A stretch of 64,000 nucleotides of DNA from the NCBI GenBank assembly GCA_046233115.1, contig JBJXHM010000003.1, forward strand, positions 434,001 to 498,000. The letters are read 5' to 3'. Shown in pieces: positions 1-8,311 of this stretch. A program made the translations under genes and the position numbers. A model generated the notes under the pieces. That model had not been told where the DNA came from. It was given only the letters and a program-made list of their open reading frames with translations, and made no database searches. Position 1 is the first letter of the stretch. Every line of letters starts with the position of its first letter. The DNA comes from JACOMY01 sp046233115 (GTDB lineage Bacteria > Pseudomonadota > Alphaproteobacteria > Kiloniellales > JACOMY01).

Positions 1-900
1 CTGCGGCTCTTCTCGCGCGTCGCCCGGCTGGGAAGCTTCTCGCGCGCGGCCAGGGAGTCGGCACTGTCGCAGCCCTCGGTGTCGCGCATCATCGCCGAAC
101 TGGAGCGCGACGTCGGTGCCGGCCTGCTGACCCGCACCACCCGTGCCGTCGTCCTGACCGAGGCCGGCCAGGACTACCTGGCACGGATCGAGCCGATCCT
201 GGCGGCGCTCGACGAAGCGGACCATGCGGCCAGGGGCACCGGCGAGCTGCGCGGCACCCTCAGGGTCGCGGCCTCCTCCAGCTTCACCATGCGTGCGGTG
301 GTCCCGGCGCTGCCGGACTTCCTGGCGCGCCACCCTGCCCTCAGGATCGAGATGACGATCGACGACCTGCGCCAGGACCTGCTGGCCGACGGGATCGACG
401 TTGCCCTGCGTTTCGGCCGACTCCCCGATTCCACCGCCACGGCCCGCTATCTGGCCACACTCCGACGCGTGCTGGTCGCCGCGCCCACCTACCTGGAGCG
501 GGCGGGAACCCCGGGCTCACCGGCGGACCTACCGGGGCACAGAATCATCCTCGGTCCCGCAACGACGGGGGCGGCCGCCAGAGGACAGGTGAGCTGGACC
601 TTCGAGCGGGACGGCCGCCAGCTATCGGTGCGGCTGGACGGACATCTCGGCTTCACCCTGCACGAGGCGGCGACGGCCGCGGCCGTCGCGGGGCTCGGCA
701 TCTTCGCCGCCGGCAGCTTCGGCTGCCGTACCGAGATCGAGGACGGCCGGCTGCACCGCCTGCTGACCGACTGGAGCATGGATGCGGTCGAGATCCACGC
801 CGTCTTCCCGGCCGGACGGGCCGCCAAGCCCGCCGCCCGCGCCTTCGCCGATCACCTGAAGGCGACGCTCGACGCCGTTCCGGACGGCTTCTGGACCTAG
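1..900 (+). CDS. LysR-family transcriptional regulator, 5' end missing
   Basis: The frame is open from base 1, so the gene begins left of the window. The first visible residues already form the LysR winged helix-turn-helix (FSRAARESALSQPSVSRIIAELE), followed by the linker and a LysR substrate-binding domain to residue ~300. The C-terminal effector domain has the usual pattern of the small LysR/GcvA-like proteins. Only the first dozen or so residues should be absent, including the start codon. The stop codon is the first part of a TAGAGCAT palindrome that may serve as terminator. The target genes are probably left of the window. Family assignment is firm; the effector is unknown. Confidence 0.9.
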   Translation: MRLFSRVARLGSFSRAARESALSQPSVSRIIAELERDVGAGLLTRTTRAVVLTEAGQDYLARIEPILAALDEADHAARGTGELRGTLRVAASSSFTMRAVVPALPDFLARHPALRIEMTIDDLRQDLLADGIDVALRFGRLPDSTATARYLATLRRVLVAAPTYLERAGTPGSPADLPGHRIILGPATTGAAARGQVSWTFERDGRQLSVRLDGHLGFTLHEAATAAAVAGLGIFAAGSFGCRTEIEDGRLHRLLTDWSMDAVEIHAVFPAGRAAKPAARAFADHLKATLDAVPDGFWT

Positions 901-1003
901 AGCATCCTCGCCTCGCAACCGCTCAGCCGAAATGCTCTAGCCTTTTGTTTTCTCGCGCAAATCGTCGTAGCAGACCAGTCCCTCCGCTCGGGATTTGCTC
1001 TAG
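898..1003. repeat. Dispersed palindromic repeat copy (TAGAGCAT / GGGATTTGCTCTAG type)
   Basis: TAGAGCAT at 898-905 pairs with ATGCTCTA at 932-939, and a second arm GGGATTTGCTCTAG ends at 1003. The same right-hand arm recurs at 56907-56920. The element begins on the LysR stop codon and lies between convergent genes, so it may also end transcription. It belongs to the same loose family (TAGAGCA...TGCTCTA ends) as the copies near 16.9, 26.2 and 37.5 kb. Confidence 0.55.
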
Positions 1004-1004
1004 C

Positions 1005-1316
1005 CTACTCCGGCAGCTCGACCAGGATGCGATCGGCCTCCAGCTTGACGGCGTAGGTCTTCAGCGGCTCGTCGACCGGGCCCTCGACCGGCTCGCCGGT
1101 GCGGATGTTGAAGATGCCCTGGTGGATCGGGCACTCGACGCAGCCGTCCTCCACATAGCCCTCCGACAAGAGGGCGAACTGGTGGGTGCAGATATCGTCG
1201 GTCGCGAAGTACTCGTCATCCAGGCGATAGATCGCCAGCCGCAGGCCGTTCAGCTCGACACCCACGACATCGCTGTCCGCCAGTGCATCGACGGTCGTTG
1301 CTTCAACCCAGCTCAT
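1005..1316 (-). CDS. Rieske-type [2Fe-2S] ferredoxin
   Basis: A 103-residue protein with the Rieske pattern C43-x-H45 ... C62-x2-H65 (CTH and CPIH), the length and layout of biphenyl/naphthalene dioxygenase ferredoxin components. It would carry electrons to a Rieske oxygenase; the oxygenase gene at 3530-4702 is the obvious partner. An upstream extension of the frame to 1556 is open but lacks a ribosome site and family similarity, so the start at 1316 (MSWVEATTV) is preferred. No ferredoxin reductase gene is present in the cluster; the flavin-reductase-like gene at 5838 may fill that role (inference). Confidence 0.88.
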   Translation of the reverse strand: MSWVEATTVDALADSDVVGVELNGLRLAIYRLDDEYFATDDICTHQFALLSEGYVEDGCVECPIHQGIFNIRTGEPVEGPVDEPLKTYAVKLEADRILVELPE

Positions 1317-1372
1317 GGTCTTCCCCAACGCAGGCTCTCCCGTCGTCGCGACGGAGAGTATATTAATGAAAC

Positions 1373-1395
1373 CGATAGTTCGATCAGATCTATCG
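1373..1395. promoter_or_regulatory. Inverted repeat, candidate LysR box
   Basis: CGATAG (1373-1378) and CTATCG (1390-1395) form an inverted repeat with an 11-nt spacer between the divergent ferredoxin (start 1316, minus) and hydrolase (start 1539, plus) genes. The inner ATAG-N11-CTAT spacing fits a LysR-type site, and a LysR gene (2432-3415) is in the cluster. Binding is inferred only. Confidence 0.35.
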
Positions 1396-1538
1396 ATTTG
1401 AACAAGGTGGCGAGACCCTGCCCTACTTCGCCCCAGAGAGCAAGAGAGTGAGCAAGAGAGAGCCGCCTGCTGGCGTGCCAGGCCCTTGCGGCCCATGATC
1501 CGGGCAGGTCCAGTCAGCGCCATTGCGAAAGGGTCCCC

Positions 1539-2435
1539 ATGTCGCTTCCGATTCAATATCCCATCGCCGCCAAGGGCAAGACGCTACGCGTGATGCAGTG
1601 GGGCCTGGAGGGACCGCCTGTGGTGCTGGTGCACGGGCTGGGCTCGCGCTCGGAGCTCTGGCGCCCTTTCGCCGAGTTGGTCTCGGCCCAGGGCTACCGC
1701 TGCCTGGCGATCGACACGCCCGGCCACGGCCTCTCCTGGAAGGGCGGCGACTTCGACTACAGCGCCGCCGGCCATGCCGCCCTGCTGGAATCGGCCTTCG
1801 ACGCTCTGGGCGAGCAGAAGGTACATCTGGTGGCCTCCTCGCTCGGCGGCCTGCATGCCGCGGCCACGGCCGTCAGCGTCCCCGACCGGCTGCACTCGCT
1901 CACCATGATCGGCAGCATCGGTCTCAAGGCGATGACGCCGGAGCGCTGCGAGTGGACCGCCAGCTACCTCTCGGACATGAGCCGCGAGGCGATCACGCAG
2001 CGCTATGCCCGCTCGGTCTTCGATCCCTCGCTTTTCACCCCGGCCTACATCGAAGAGACCTTCTGGGTGAACAACTCACCCGGCGCGGCCGAGGCCTGGG
2101 CGGCGATCGCCGCCTACTACCGCGGCGGCATCAACGACGACATCCAGACCGAGGCGCTTGCAGCGTTAAAGGGCCGGCTGCCGCTGCTGCTGCTCTGGGG
2201 CCGCGACGATCCCACCGTCCTCTACGAGGCGGGGCTCGAGGCCGTCGCCAGGATCCCCGGCGCGGTGCTGGCGGGCATCGCCAACACCAAGCACATGCCA
2301 CAGCTGGAGCGCCCGGCGCTCAGCGCCCGCCAGGTGCTGCGCCTGATCCGCCAGGACCCGGACTTCGCCCTGCCGGAGGCCGAGGCCGGCGCGCAGCCCG
2401 ACCTAGAGATCGTGACCTATCCCGGAGCAGGCTAG
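1539..2435 (+). CDS. Alpha/beta-fold hydrolase
   Basis: 298 residues with the alpha/beta hydrolase core: oxyanion region VHGLGS near residue 31, nucleophile elbow VASSLGG with Ser101, acid in GRDDPT near residue 225 and His in NTKHMP near residue 252. Proteins of this type cleave C-C or amide/formyl bonds of ring-fission products, for example the deformylase NicD in nicotinate breakdown. Its place beside a Rieske oxygenase and a NicX-like dioxygenase suggests action after ring opening (inference). The gene ends with a 4-nt overlap against the convergent LysR gene. Confidence 0.85.
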   Translation: MSLPIQYPIAAKGKTLRVMQWGLEGPPVVLVHGLGSRSELWRPFAELVSAQGYRCLAIDTPGHGLSWKGGDFDYSAAGHAALLESAFDALGEQKVHLVASSLGGLHAAATAVSVPDRLHSLTMIGSIGLKAMTPERCEWTASYLSDMSREAITQRYARSVFDPSLFTPAYIEETFWVNNSPGAAEAWAAIAAYYRGGINDDIQTEALAALKGRLPLLLLWGRDDPTVLYEAGLEAVARIPGAVLAGIANTKHMPQLERPALSARQVLRLIRQDPDFALPEAEAGAQPDLEIVTYPGAG

Positions 2436-3415
2436 ATCCGGTGCTCTGGTAGCGGATAGACCCGCTCCTCGTAGGGCGTGGCGTCGACGATCTCGCGCAG
2501 GATCTCGATGAAGGCCTGCTCGCTGCGACTGGGCCTGACCTTGGGGTTGGAGACTAGGTAGACGTCGATCGGCATGACGTCCTCGTAGGGCGGCAGACGC
2601 CACATCAGGCCGTCACGCACGTCGCGATAGGCGATCTGCACCGGGATCGGACCGATGCCCATGCCGGCGATGATCATGCGCCGCACCTCCTCCATGTTGC
2701 TGGAGACGCCGACGAAGGGGTCGGCGAACTCCGCCTGATGGCGCATGTCGGTGATCGACTGCAGCACGTCTGAGAAGATCGCCGTGCGGTAGGTGATGGC
2801 CCGCTCGTTCTTCAGGTCGGCCAGGGTCAGGTCGCGCTTGCCGAACAGCGGGTGGGTCGGCCCGCAGTAGAAGGCGCAGTGCTCCTTGAAGATGTGGAAA
2901 TAGTCGAATTCCGGGCGCTGGGTGGAGACCGGCCCGATGCCGAAGTAGACCAGGTTGTCGGCCATGGCCTGCATGATCTCCGGCGTGTTCATCACCGTGG
3001 CCGCCAGGGTGCATTTCGGGTGGCGCCGGTGGAATTCCCCGAAGGTCCGGTCGATCAGCGGGCTGGTCATATGGCTGGCGATGGTCAGGTTGACCGTACC
3101 GGTGATCTCGCCGCTGAGGTCGGCCACCAGGGCAGCCACCCGGTCGATCGAACCGCAGACCTCGCGCGCCTCGCGGTAGACGATCTTGCCGGCGTCGGTC
3201 AGCGCGAAGGCCGTGGGACCGCGTTCGGCCAGCTTGCAGCCAAGCTGCTCCTCCAGCTTCTTCAGGGCCGAGCTGATCGCCGGCTGGCCGCGCCCCAGCA
3301 CCTGGGCCGCACGCGACACGCTGCGTTCCTCGGCGATGACCACGAAGGTGTGCAGCAGGTTCCAGTTGATGGCCTTCGAGAGCGACACCACTATCTCCAG
3401 AGTTGATGTTTCCAT
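2432..3415 (-). CDS. LysR-family transcriptional regulator
   Basis: 327 residues with an N-terminal wHTH (SVSRAAQVLGRGQPAISSAL) and a C-terminal type-2 periplasmic-binding-like effector domain. The start METSTLEI at 3415 is chosen; an upstream in-frame start at 3457 would add 14 residues that do not belong to the family. It is divergent from the Rieske oxygenase gene, the usual arrangement for a LysR regulator and its target operon. The ligand is probably a substrate or intermediate of the oxygenase pathway (inference). Confidence 0.88.
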   Translation of the reverse strand: METSTLEIVVSLSKAINWNLLHTFVVIAEERSVSRAAQVLGRGQPAISSALKKLEEQLGCKLAERGPTAFALTDAGKIVYREAREVCGSIDRVAALVADLSGEITGTVNLTIASHMTSPLIDRTFGEFHRRHPKCTLAATVMNTPEIMQAMADNLVYFGIGPVSTQRPEFDYFHIFKEHCAFYCGPTHPLFGKRDLTLADLKNERAITYRTAIFSDVLQSITDMRHQAEFADPFVGVSSNMEEVRRMIIAGMGIGPIPVQIAYRDVRDGLMWRLPPYEDVMPIDVYLVSNPKVRPSRSEQAFIEILREIVDATPYEERVYPLPEHRI

Positions 3416-3529
3416 CTGCTTTATTGATTTGACCGAAGATCGTGAAGCTCTACACACTTGTCAATCGCAAGGGCGAGTGCCCCGGACCCCGCGCCCGACC
3501 AGCTGGGCATGCTAAGGAACGAAGCGACG

Positions 3530-4702
3530 ATGGCTAAGAGCGGCAACGAGCTCGATACTCCCGATTTCTCCTCGATCTTCAAGCCGGTCACCGAGGCCAG
3601 CCACCCGCCGGGCGTGCTCTATCACGACCCCGCAGTCCTGGAGATCGAGAAGGAGCGGATCTTCCGCACCGACTGGCTCTGCCTCGGCCGGCAGGAGGAG
3701 ATCGCCGAGCCCGGCGACTACATGACCTTCCGCGTGGTCGACGAGCCGATCCTGGTCTGCCGCAAACCGGACGGCGAGATCGCCGCCTACTCCAACACCT
3801 GCCTGCACCGCGGCGTCGAGATCGCCAGCGGCCGCGGCAATGCCAAGGAGTTCGAGTGCCCCTACCACGGCTGGCTCTACACCCTGGAGGGCCAGCTCCA
3901 AGGTGCCTCCTACATGCGCGACAGCATCGGCTTCGACCGTAAGAACTGCCGCCTGCCGGAGCTGAAGTGCGCGAACTGGCACGGCTGGATCTTCGTCTCG
4001 CTGAACCCCGAGGCGGAGGACTTCACCACCTGGATCGCCGACTTCGAGGCGAAGTTCGGCTACCTCGACATGGGCAAGCTGAAGCTGGGCCTGCAGCGCG
4101 ACGTCCCGCTGCGCTGCAACTGGAAGCTGATGGTGGAGAACTTCATCGACTTCTACCACATCGGCGTGCTGCACCGCGACACCATCGGGCGCTACATGAA
4201 GACCACCGACGTGCCCTATGAGCTCAGCCGCGACGGGCGGGTCTTCATCAACGAGTATGACGCCGGCTCGCACACCGATTCCGGCGAGGTCTTCGTCAAG
4301 CGCATCGAGACCCTGGAGGACAAGCCGCCGCGCTTCTCGCAGACCGGCGTGCTCAATCCCAACATCAATTTCTTCGTCCGGCCGGACTACCTGATGCTCT
4401 ATTCCTCCTGGCCGGTCGACGTGAAGACCATGGTGATGAAGCAGTTCATCCTCTTCCCCGAGGACGTGGTGAACCGCGAGGACTTCCCGGAGATCATCGA
4501 GCGTTTCAAGAAGATGAGCGACAAGATCCTGGGCGAAGATTTCGACATGGTGGAATCGCTGCAGAACGCCTCCAAGGCGCGCTACTTCACCCCCGGCCGT
4601 CTGTCGCGGCTGGAGAAGGGCGTGCAACACTACATCCGCCACAACATCGCGCGCGTGTTCGGCCCGCAGACAGAGCCGGAATCGGCCGCAGCGGCGGAGT
4701 AG
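3530..4702 (+). CDS. Rieske non-heme iron oxygenase, large (alpha) subunit
   Basis: 390 residues. The Rieske domain has C91-x-H93 ... C110-x2-H113. The catalytic domain has the mononuclear iron motif N204-F-x-D207-x-x-H210 ... H215 (ENFIDFYHIGVLH). This is the terminal oxygenase of an aromatic-ring hydroxylating or demethylating system; no beta subunit follows, so it is of the alpha-only (phthalate/vanillate/carnitine-like) type. Start 3530 is chosen for AAGGAA upstream; a TTG at 3458 is in frame but poorly supported. The following gene starts 28 nt downstream and is probably in the same operon. Confidence 0.92.
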   Translation: MAKSGNELDTPDFSSIFKPVTEASHPPGVLYHDPAVLEIEKERIFRTDWLCLGRQEEIAEPGDYMTFRVVDEPILVCRKPDGEIAAYSNTCLHRGVEIASGRGNAKEFECPYHGWLYTLEGQLQGASYMRDSIGFDRKNCRLPELKCANWHGWIFVSLNPEAEDFTTWIADFEAKFGYLDMGKLKLGLQRDVPLRCNWKLMVENFIDFYHIGVLHRDTIGRYMKTTDVPYELSRDGRVFINEYDAGSHTDSGEVFVKRIETLEDKPPRFSQTGVLNPNINFFVRPDYLMLYSSWPVDVKTMVMKQFILFPEDVVNREDFPEIIERFKKMSDKILGEDFDMVESLQNASKARYFTPGRLSRLEKGVQHYIRHNIARVFGPQTEPESAAAAE

Positions 4703-4730
4703 CCGGCAGCAGCGAAAAGGGGAGACCAGC

Positions 4731-5774
4731 ATGGCCTACTTCACCGCACCACGGCTGGCCCGCGCCGCCCGCACCCTGGTCTCCGGCCACTTCGCGGTGA
4801 AGCCGGGCGAGAGCGTGCTGGTGACCGCCGACACCAAAACCGAGCCGGCGGTGCTGGAGGCGCTGGGCAACGCGGTGGTGGAGGCCGGCGGCAAGCTGCA
4901 CCTGGCGATCGCCCCGCAGCTCCCCTTCCAAGGGGCGCTCTCGGACCCCTTCGTGCCGGACTCGCTGAAGGCCGCAGCGGTGGCGAGCGACGTCTGGCTC
5001 GACTTCTGCTTTCCCTACCATGCGGGCTCCGGCGCGCACGACGCGGCCATGGCCGGCAAGCGCTGCCGCTACGGTCTGATCGCTATCCCCAAGGCGGAGA
5101 GCTTCGAGCGGCTCTACGGCAACGTCGACTTCCCGGCGATGATGGACTTCAACGTCGCCCTGGCGGAGTACTTCCAGGAGGCCACCGGCGAGACGGTGCG
5201 CTTCACCTGCCCCGCCGGCACTGACCTCAGCTTCACCCTCGACAAGCTGAAGACGCCGCGCCTCAAGGTCTGCGACAAGCCCGGCATGCACACCGTGCCC
5301 GGCACCCAGAGCGTCTATCCGGTAAAGGAGACGGTGAAGGGCACCATCGTCATCCGCGCGCTCTTCGACGAGTACTACCGCCTGCTGCGTGAGCCGATCG
5401 TGATCGAGGCCGACGGCAAGATCCAGGGCTTCACCGGCGGCGGCCGTGAGGACCGGCCCAGCTTCGACCGGGCGCTGCGCCGGGCCAGCGCCGACGGCGA
5501 CTACGGCTTCTTCATCCACTTCACCCTGGGCTTCCACCCCGGCACCACCTTGAGCGGCGACTGCTTCATCGAGGACATCCGCCTGCCAGGCTCCAACGCC
5601 ATCGGCATGGGCCTGCCCTGGTGGGAACCCGGCGGCGGCGAGAACCATCCCGACGGCATCGTGCTGGACCAGTCCTTCTGGGTGGGCGACCGGCAGATTG
5701 CCCAGGACGGCCACTTCTGCGGGCCGCAGCACCTGCAGGCGCTGCACGACGCCATGTCGCGCCGCCTGGACTGA
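4731..5774 (+). CDS. M29-like metalloprotein, possible 2,5-dihydroxypyridine-type ring-cleavage dioxygenase
   Basis: 347 residues related to the thermophilic aminopeptidase (M29) fold. That fold is shared by NicX, the Fe(II) 2,5-dihydroxypyridine 5,6-dioxygenase. H269 and H306-x-D308 (NHPDG) fall at nearly the positions of the NicX iron ligands (H265, H318, D320), and the length matches NicX. M29 peptidases also have a His-x-Asp pair, so peptidase activity cannot be excluded from sequence. Sitting between a Rieske oxygenase and a flavin-reductase-like protein in one operon, a ring-opening role is the better reading. SD: AGGGGAGA before ATG. Confidence 0.72.
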   Translation: MAYFTAPRLARAARTLVSGHFAVKPGESVLVTADTKTEPAVLEALGNAVVEAGGKLHLAIAPQLPFQGALSDPFVPDSLKAAAVASDVWLDFCFPYHAGSGAHDAAMAGKRCRYGLIAIPKAESFERLYGNVDFPAMMDFNVALAEYFQEATGETVRFTCPAGTDLSFTLDKLKTPRLKVCDKPGMHTVPGTQSVYPVKETVKGTIVIRALFDEYYRLLREPIVIEADGKIQGFTGGGREDRPSFDRALRRASADGDYGFFIHFTLGFHPGTTLSGDCFIEDIRLPGSNAIGMGLPWWEPGGGENHPDGIVLDQSFWVGDRQIAQDGHFCGPQHLQALHDAMSRRLD

Positions 5775-5837
5775 GAGGCGCTGCCGGTGCAGGTTGCAGC
5801 CTGCCCATAGGAACATTCACCAGGAAGAGGAGCCTCG

Positions 5838-6473
5838 ATGTTCATCGAGACCGAGCGCGGCGACCACGGCCTGCCCTTCAACCCGCTCAAGGCCTGCGTC
5901 GTGCCCCGGCCGATCGGCTGGATAACCACCCGCAGCAAGGCGGGGATCGTGAACCTGGCCCCCTTCAGCTTCTTCAACCTGGTCTCCGAGCGCCCGCCGC
6001 TGGTGATCTTCTGCCCCAACGGCAGTCATGCCGAGGGCGGCGAGAAGGACAGCCTGCGCAACGTGCGCGAGACCGGTGCCTTCGTCGTCAATCTCGCCAC
6101 CTACGACCTACGCGACCAGATGAACGCGACAGCGGCCCTGCTGCCGCGCGCGGTGGACGAGTTCGTCTACGCCGGCCTGACGCCGGAGCCCGCGCGCCTG
6201 GTCGACCTGCCGCGGGTCAAGGAATCGCCGCTGCACCTGGAGTGCAAGCTGGAGCGCATCATCGACATGCCCGGCGAACAGCCGGGTATGGCGAACTCCA
6301 TGGTTCTGGGACGCATCGTCGGCATCAACATCGCCGACGAGATGATCGAGGACGGCAAGGTGAAGGCCGAGCGGCTGAAGCCCCTCGCCCGGCTCGGCTA
6401 CATGGACTACGCCGTGGTCGAGCAGACCTTCACCATGCCGCGCCCCGCCGTGGTCGAGATCACGGAGGACTGA
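5838..6473 (+). CDS. Flavin reductase-like (flavoredoxin/DIM6) domain protein
   Basis: 211 residues with the flavin-reductase-like fold: VVPRPIGWITTRS near residue 20 and NLAPFSFFN near residue 37 are typical FMN-binding segments. Relatives are flavoredoxin-like proteins and reductase partners of two-component monooxygenases. It follows the M29-like gene by about 60 nt, with AGGAAGAGGAG upstream of the start, so is probably the last gene of the oxygenase operon. It could supply electrons to the Rieske system or support a flavin-dependent step (inference). Confidence 0.85.
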   Translation: MFIETERGDHGLPFNPLKACVVPRPIGWITTRSKAGIVNLAPFSFFNLVSERPPLVIFCPNGSHAEGGEKDSLRNVRETGAFVVNLATYDLRDQMNATAALLPRAVDEFVYAGLTPEPARLVDLPRVKESPLHLECKLERIIDMPGEQPGMANSMVLGRIVGINIADEMIEDGKVKAERLKPLARLGYMDYAVVEQTFTMPRPAVVEITED

Positions 6474-6483
6474 CTACGCTCCC

Positions 6484-6852
6484 TTACGCGACGCAGTGGT
6501 TGGCGATCGCCAGCTTGCGGAAGAGGTGGGGCCTGGCCACCGCGCTCTCGGGATAACTGGCGATTCGGCTGCGGAACTCCGGGTTGGAGAAGGCCTTGCG
6601 GAAGGACTCCACGTCCTGCCAGACGGCATAGTTCAGGTAGCTGCCGCTGCCGGCGAGGCCCTGGTGCATCTGGGTGGAGATGTAGCCCGGCTGCGCCTTC
6701 ATGAAGTCGGCGTCGTGCGCCCAGGCGGCCAGCAGCGCCGCCTCGTCGGCCGGATCCACGGTGAAGTGGTTGACCAGCACCACCGGCCCCTCCTCGCATC
6801 CGAGTTGCTCGGCCAGGGTCACGCAGCGATCCAGTTCTTCCAGTCTCGCCAT
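6484..6852 (-). CDS. ABM-superfamily (antibiotic biosynthesis monooxygenase) protein
   Basis: 122 residues, a single dimeric alpha+beta barrel ABM domain from about residue 24 to 105 (VVLVNHFTVDP, then YLNYAVWQDVESFRKAF). Such proteins are cofactor-free mono-oxygenases, heme-degrading enzymes or decarboxylases, so the activity is open. It is read toward the left, 12 nt downstream of the MarR stop, and probably shares its transcript. The first ~20 residues are not part of the domain. Confidence 0.8.
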   Translation of the reverse strand: MARLEELDRCVTLAEQLGCEEGPVVLVNHFTVDPADEAALLAAWAHDADFMKAQPGYISTQMHQGLAGSGSYLNYAVWQDVESFRKAFSNPEFRSRIASYPESAVARPHLFRKLAIANHCVA

Positions 6853-6864
6853 GATTGGTACTCC

Positions 6865-7350
6865 TCAGGTTTCGGTTTCTGATCCGGGCGCATCGAGCGC
6901 CGCACAGCGTTCGCCGATTTCCGCCAGCAGCAGCCTGGCCGCCCGGATGGCCTCGGCCGAGAGCCCCTCGCCCAGGGCATTGGCCCAGCCGGTCTGGCGC
7001 GCATCCAGCCCGGCCATCACCGCGCTGCAGGCCGGTGTCATCACCACCAGCCTGGCCCGCTTATGGTCCGGGTTGTCTTCCAGGGTGACGAAGCCCAGGC
7101 CTTCCAGGTCGTTCACCACGCGCTGCACCGCCTGACGGGTCAGGCCCATGCGGCGGCCGATCTGCGCCACCGTCAGCGGCCGGCCCTCGCCCTCGATCGC
7201 GCCCAGCACCTGCCAGCGCGCACTGGTCAGCCCGAAGGGAGCGGCCAGGCGGTCGCCGGCCTCCAGCAGCAGTCCGTTGACCCGGAAGAGCTCCAGAATC
7301 AGGTCGGTCAGTGCGGCGGCTTGCGGGGAACGCTCGGTCATCGGCTCCAT
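6865..7350 (-). CDS. MarR-family transcriptional regulator
   Basis: About 161 residues with the MarR winged helix (TVAQIGRRMGLTRQAVQRVV, then the wing around NPDHKRARLV). Start 7350 is a compromise: ATGs also occur at 7341 (GGAG just upstream) and 7386. The 7386 start lies against a candidate operator, making it less likely. MarR proteins often control ring-catabolism genes, as NicR does for nicotinate. It is upstream of and co-oriented with the ABM gene. Confidence 0.85.
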   Translation of the reverse strand: MEPMTERSPQAAALTDLILELFRVNGLLLEAGDRLAAPFGLTSARWQVLGAIEGEGRPLTVAQIGRRMGLTRQAVQRVVNDLEGLGFVTLEDNPDHKRARLVVMTPACSAVMAGLDARQTGWANALGEGLSAEAIRAARLLLAEIGERCAALDAPGSETET

Positions 7351-7378
7351 CTCTCGTCTGGCGGAGAGATGGCATTTT

Positions 7379-7392
7379 GACATCATATTGTC
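7379..7392. promoter_or_regulatory. Candidate MarR operator palindrome
   Basis: GACA-6 nt-TGTC (7379-7392) lies just upstream of the MarR coding region in an AT-rich stretch that should hold its promoter. A short inverted repeat at this place fits autorepression, common in this family. No experimental support. Confidence 0.35.
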
Positions 7393-7694
7393 TAGTTGGA
7401 TTTTTCGGTCAATTAGAAGGCAGTGCCCCCGTCCCGCCCCGCACCGTCAGCCTGCCCCTAGATGGGGGCTTGGTTCCTGCGCGGATGATCACGCTCTTTC
7501 GCCAGGAGGGCTACGAAATCGGTGCACACTATCGAGTCGGCGCAGGAGTCATCGCGTCCTCCCTGACGTCTGTATTTGAACCTTCCGGCTTCTGAGGTGC
7601 GGTGCAGTTCCAAAAGCGTACGCACCACTCACGAAAGTGCGCAATTTTTCCGGCTCAATAGCGCAATAACGGTTCCGATCAGGCTTCTATTTTT
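7393..7694. other. Intergenic region with no recognised gene
   Basis: About 300 bases between the MarR promoter and the end of the SET-domain gene. Composition falls from GC-rich to AT-rich toward 7694, marking the left flank of the island. A plus-strand open frame (7311-7595) crosses the MarR gene and has no family features. I see no RNA gene, hairpin terminator or repeat here. Confidence 0.5.
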
Positions 7695-8219
7695 CTAAAA
7701 ATAGTCTTCTTTTATCATATATTTTTCATAGAGATTTATATAAAAAGGCGGATCAAAAATGTCTTCACGATAATTATTCGTAAGTTCTTCTTCAGACTCA
7801 ATATCTCTCGCCGAAATTAACGAAAACCTATCTTGAAGCAATGCATCCTCGACTTCACTAAGGTAGTTGGTGCAGTTTTTATCTATCTTACGCCGCATTA
7901 ATTGCGAAAAGTTTGTCACTAAATTTGCTTTTTCTGAATGATTTATCAGAACACCTTCATCCAATATCCTAATCAGACAGCCAGGAAAATCTTTAAATCC
8001 AAAAGAATGCGTTAGTTCAAAAATTATTTCTTCTTGATTCAAGTTGTTTATAAAAGAAATGAATGTTGATTCGCTATATACGATATAATTTTTTGGAGTA
8101 AAACGCCAAACAACACTGTTTTTCTTTATTTCCTCTTTCGCAAAAACACCAAGGCCCTTGTCCGGAGTCTGACGCACTTCGAATTCGAAGCAGAAGCCGC
8201 TCTTCGATGGTGTGCGCAT
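7695..8219 (-). CDS. SET-domain protein in an AT-rich island
   Basis: 174 residues with a compact SET domain: TPDKGLGVFAKEEI (residues 18-31, the opening GxG segment), LINHSEKANLV (the NHS knot motif) and a closing SLISARDI...EELTNNY segment. SET proteins methylate lysine or act in related small-protein modification; bacterial single-domain forms have no assigned role. Start 8219 is chosen because GGAGG lies 5 nt upstream. The coding DNA is strikingly AT-rich after the first ~25 codons, unlike all its neighbours, so the gene was probably acquired. It stands alone with no obvious operon partner. Confidence 0.72.
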   Translation of the reverse strand: MRTPSKSGFCFEFEVRQTPDKGLGVFAKEEIKKNSVVWRFTPKNYIVYSESTFISFINNLNQEEIIFELTHSFGFKDFPGCLIRILDEGVLINHSEKANLVTNFSQLMRRKIDKNCTNYLSEVEDALLQDRFSLISARDIESEEELTNNYREDIFDPPFYINLYEKYMIKEDYF

Positions 8220-8311
8220 CCCGTCCTCCACTGTCACGAAGTTGCGCGAACCACGCATTCGTTGCGGCACAGCCATGGCTGTTGCAGAGCGTGTTTCGCA
8301 TCGTCACGCCA

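Noticed and set aside
3512..4732. Long open frame on the minus strand opposite the Rieske oxygenase
   Set aside because: It mirrors the real gene's codon structure in GC-rich DNA, is rich in Val/Asp/His/Leu repeats and has no family motif.
1005..7350. A complete nicotinate (nic) catabolic cluster
   Set aside because: NicA/B, NicC, NicE and NicF counterparts are not present; only the NicX-, NicD- and NicR-like types are suggestive.
7311..7595. 94-codon plus-strand frame after MarR
   Set aside because: It starts inside the MarR gene, has no similarity that I recognise and no ribosome site.
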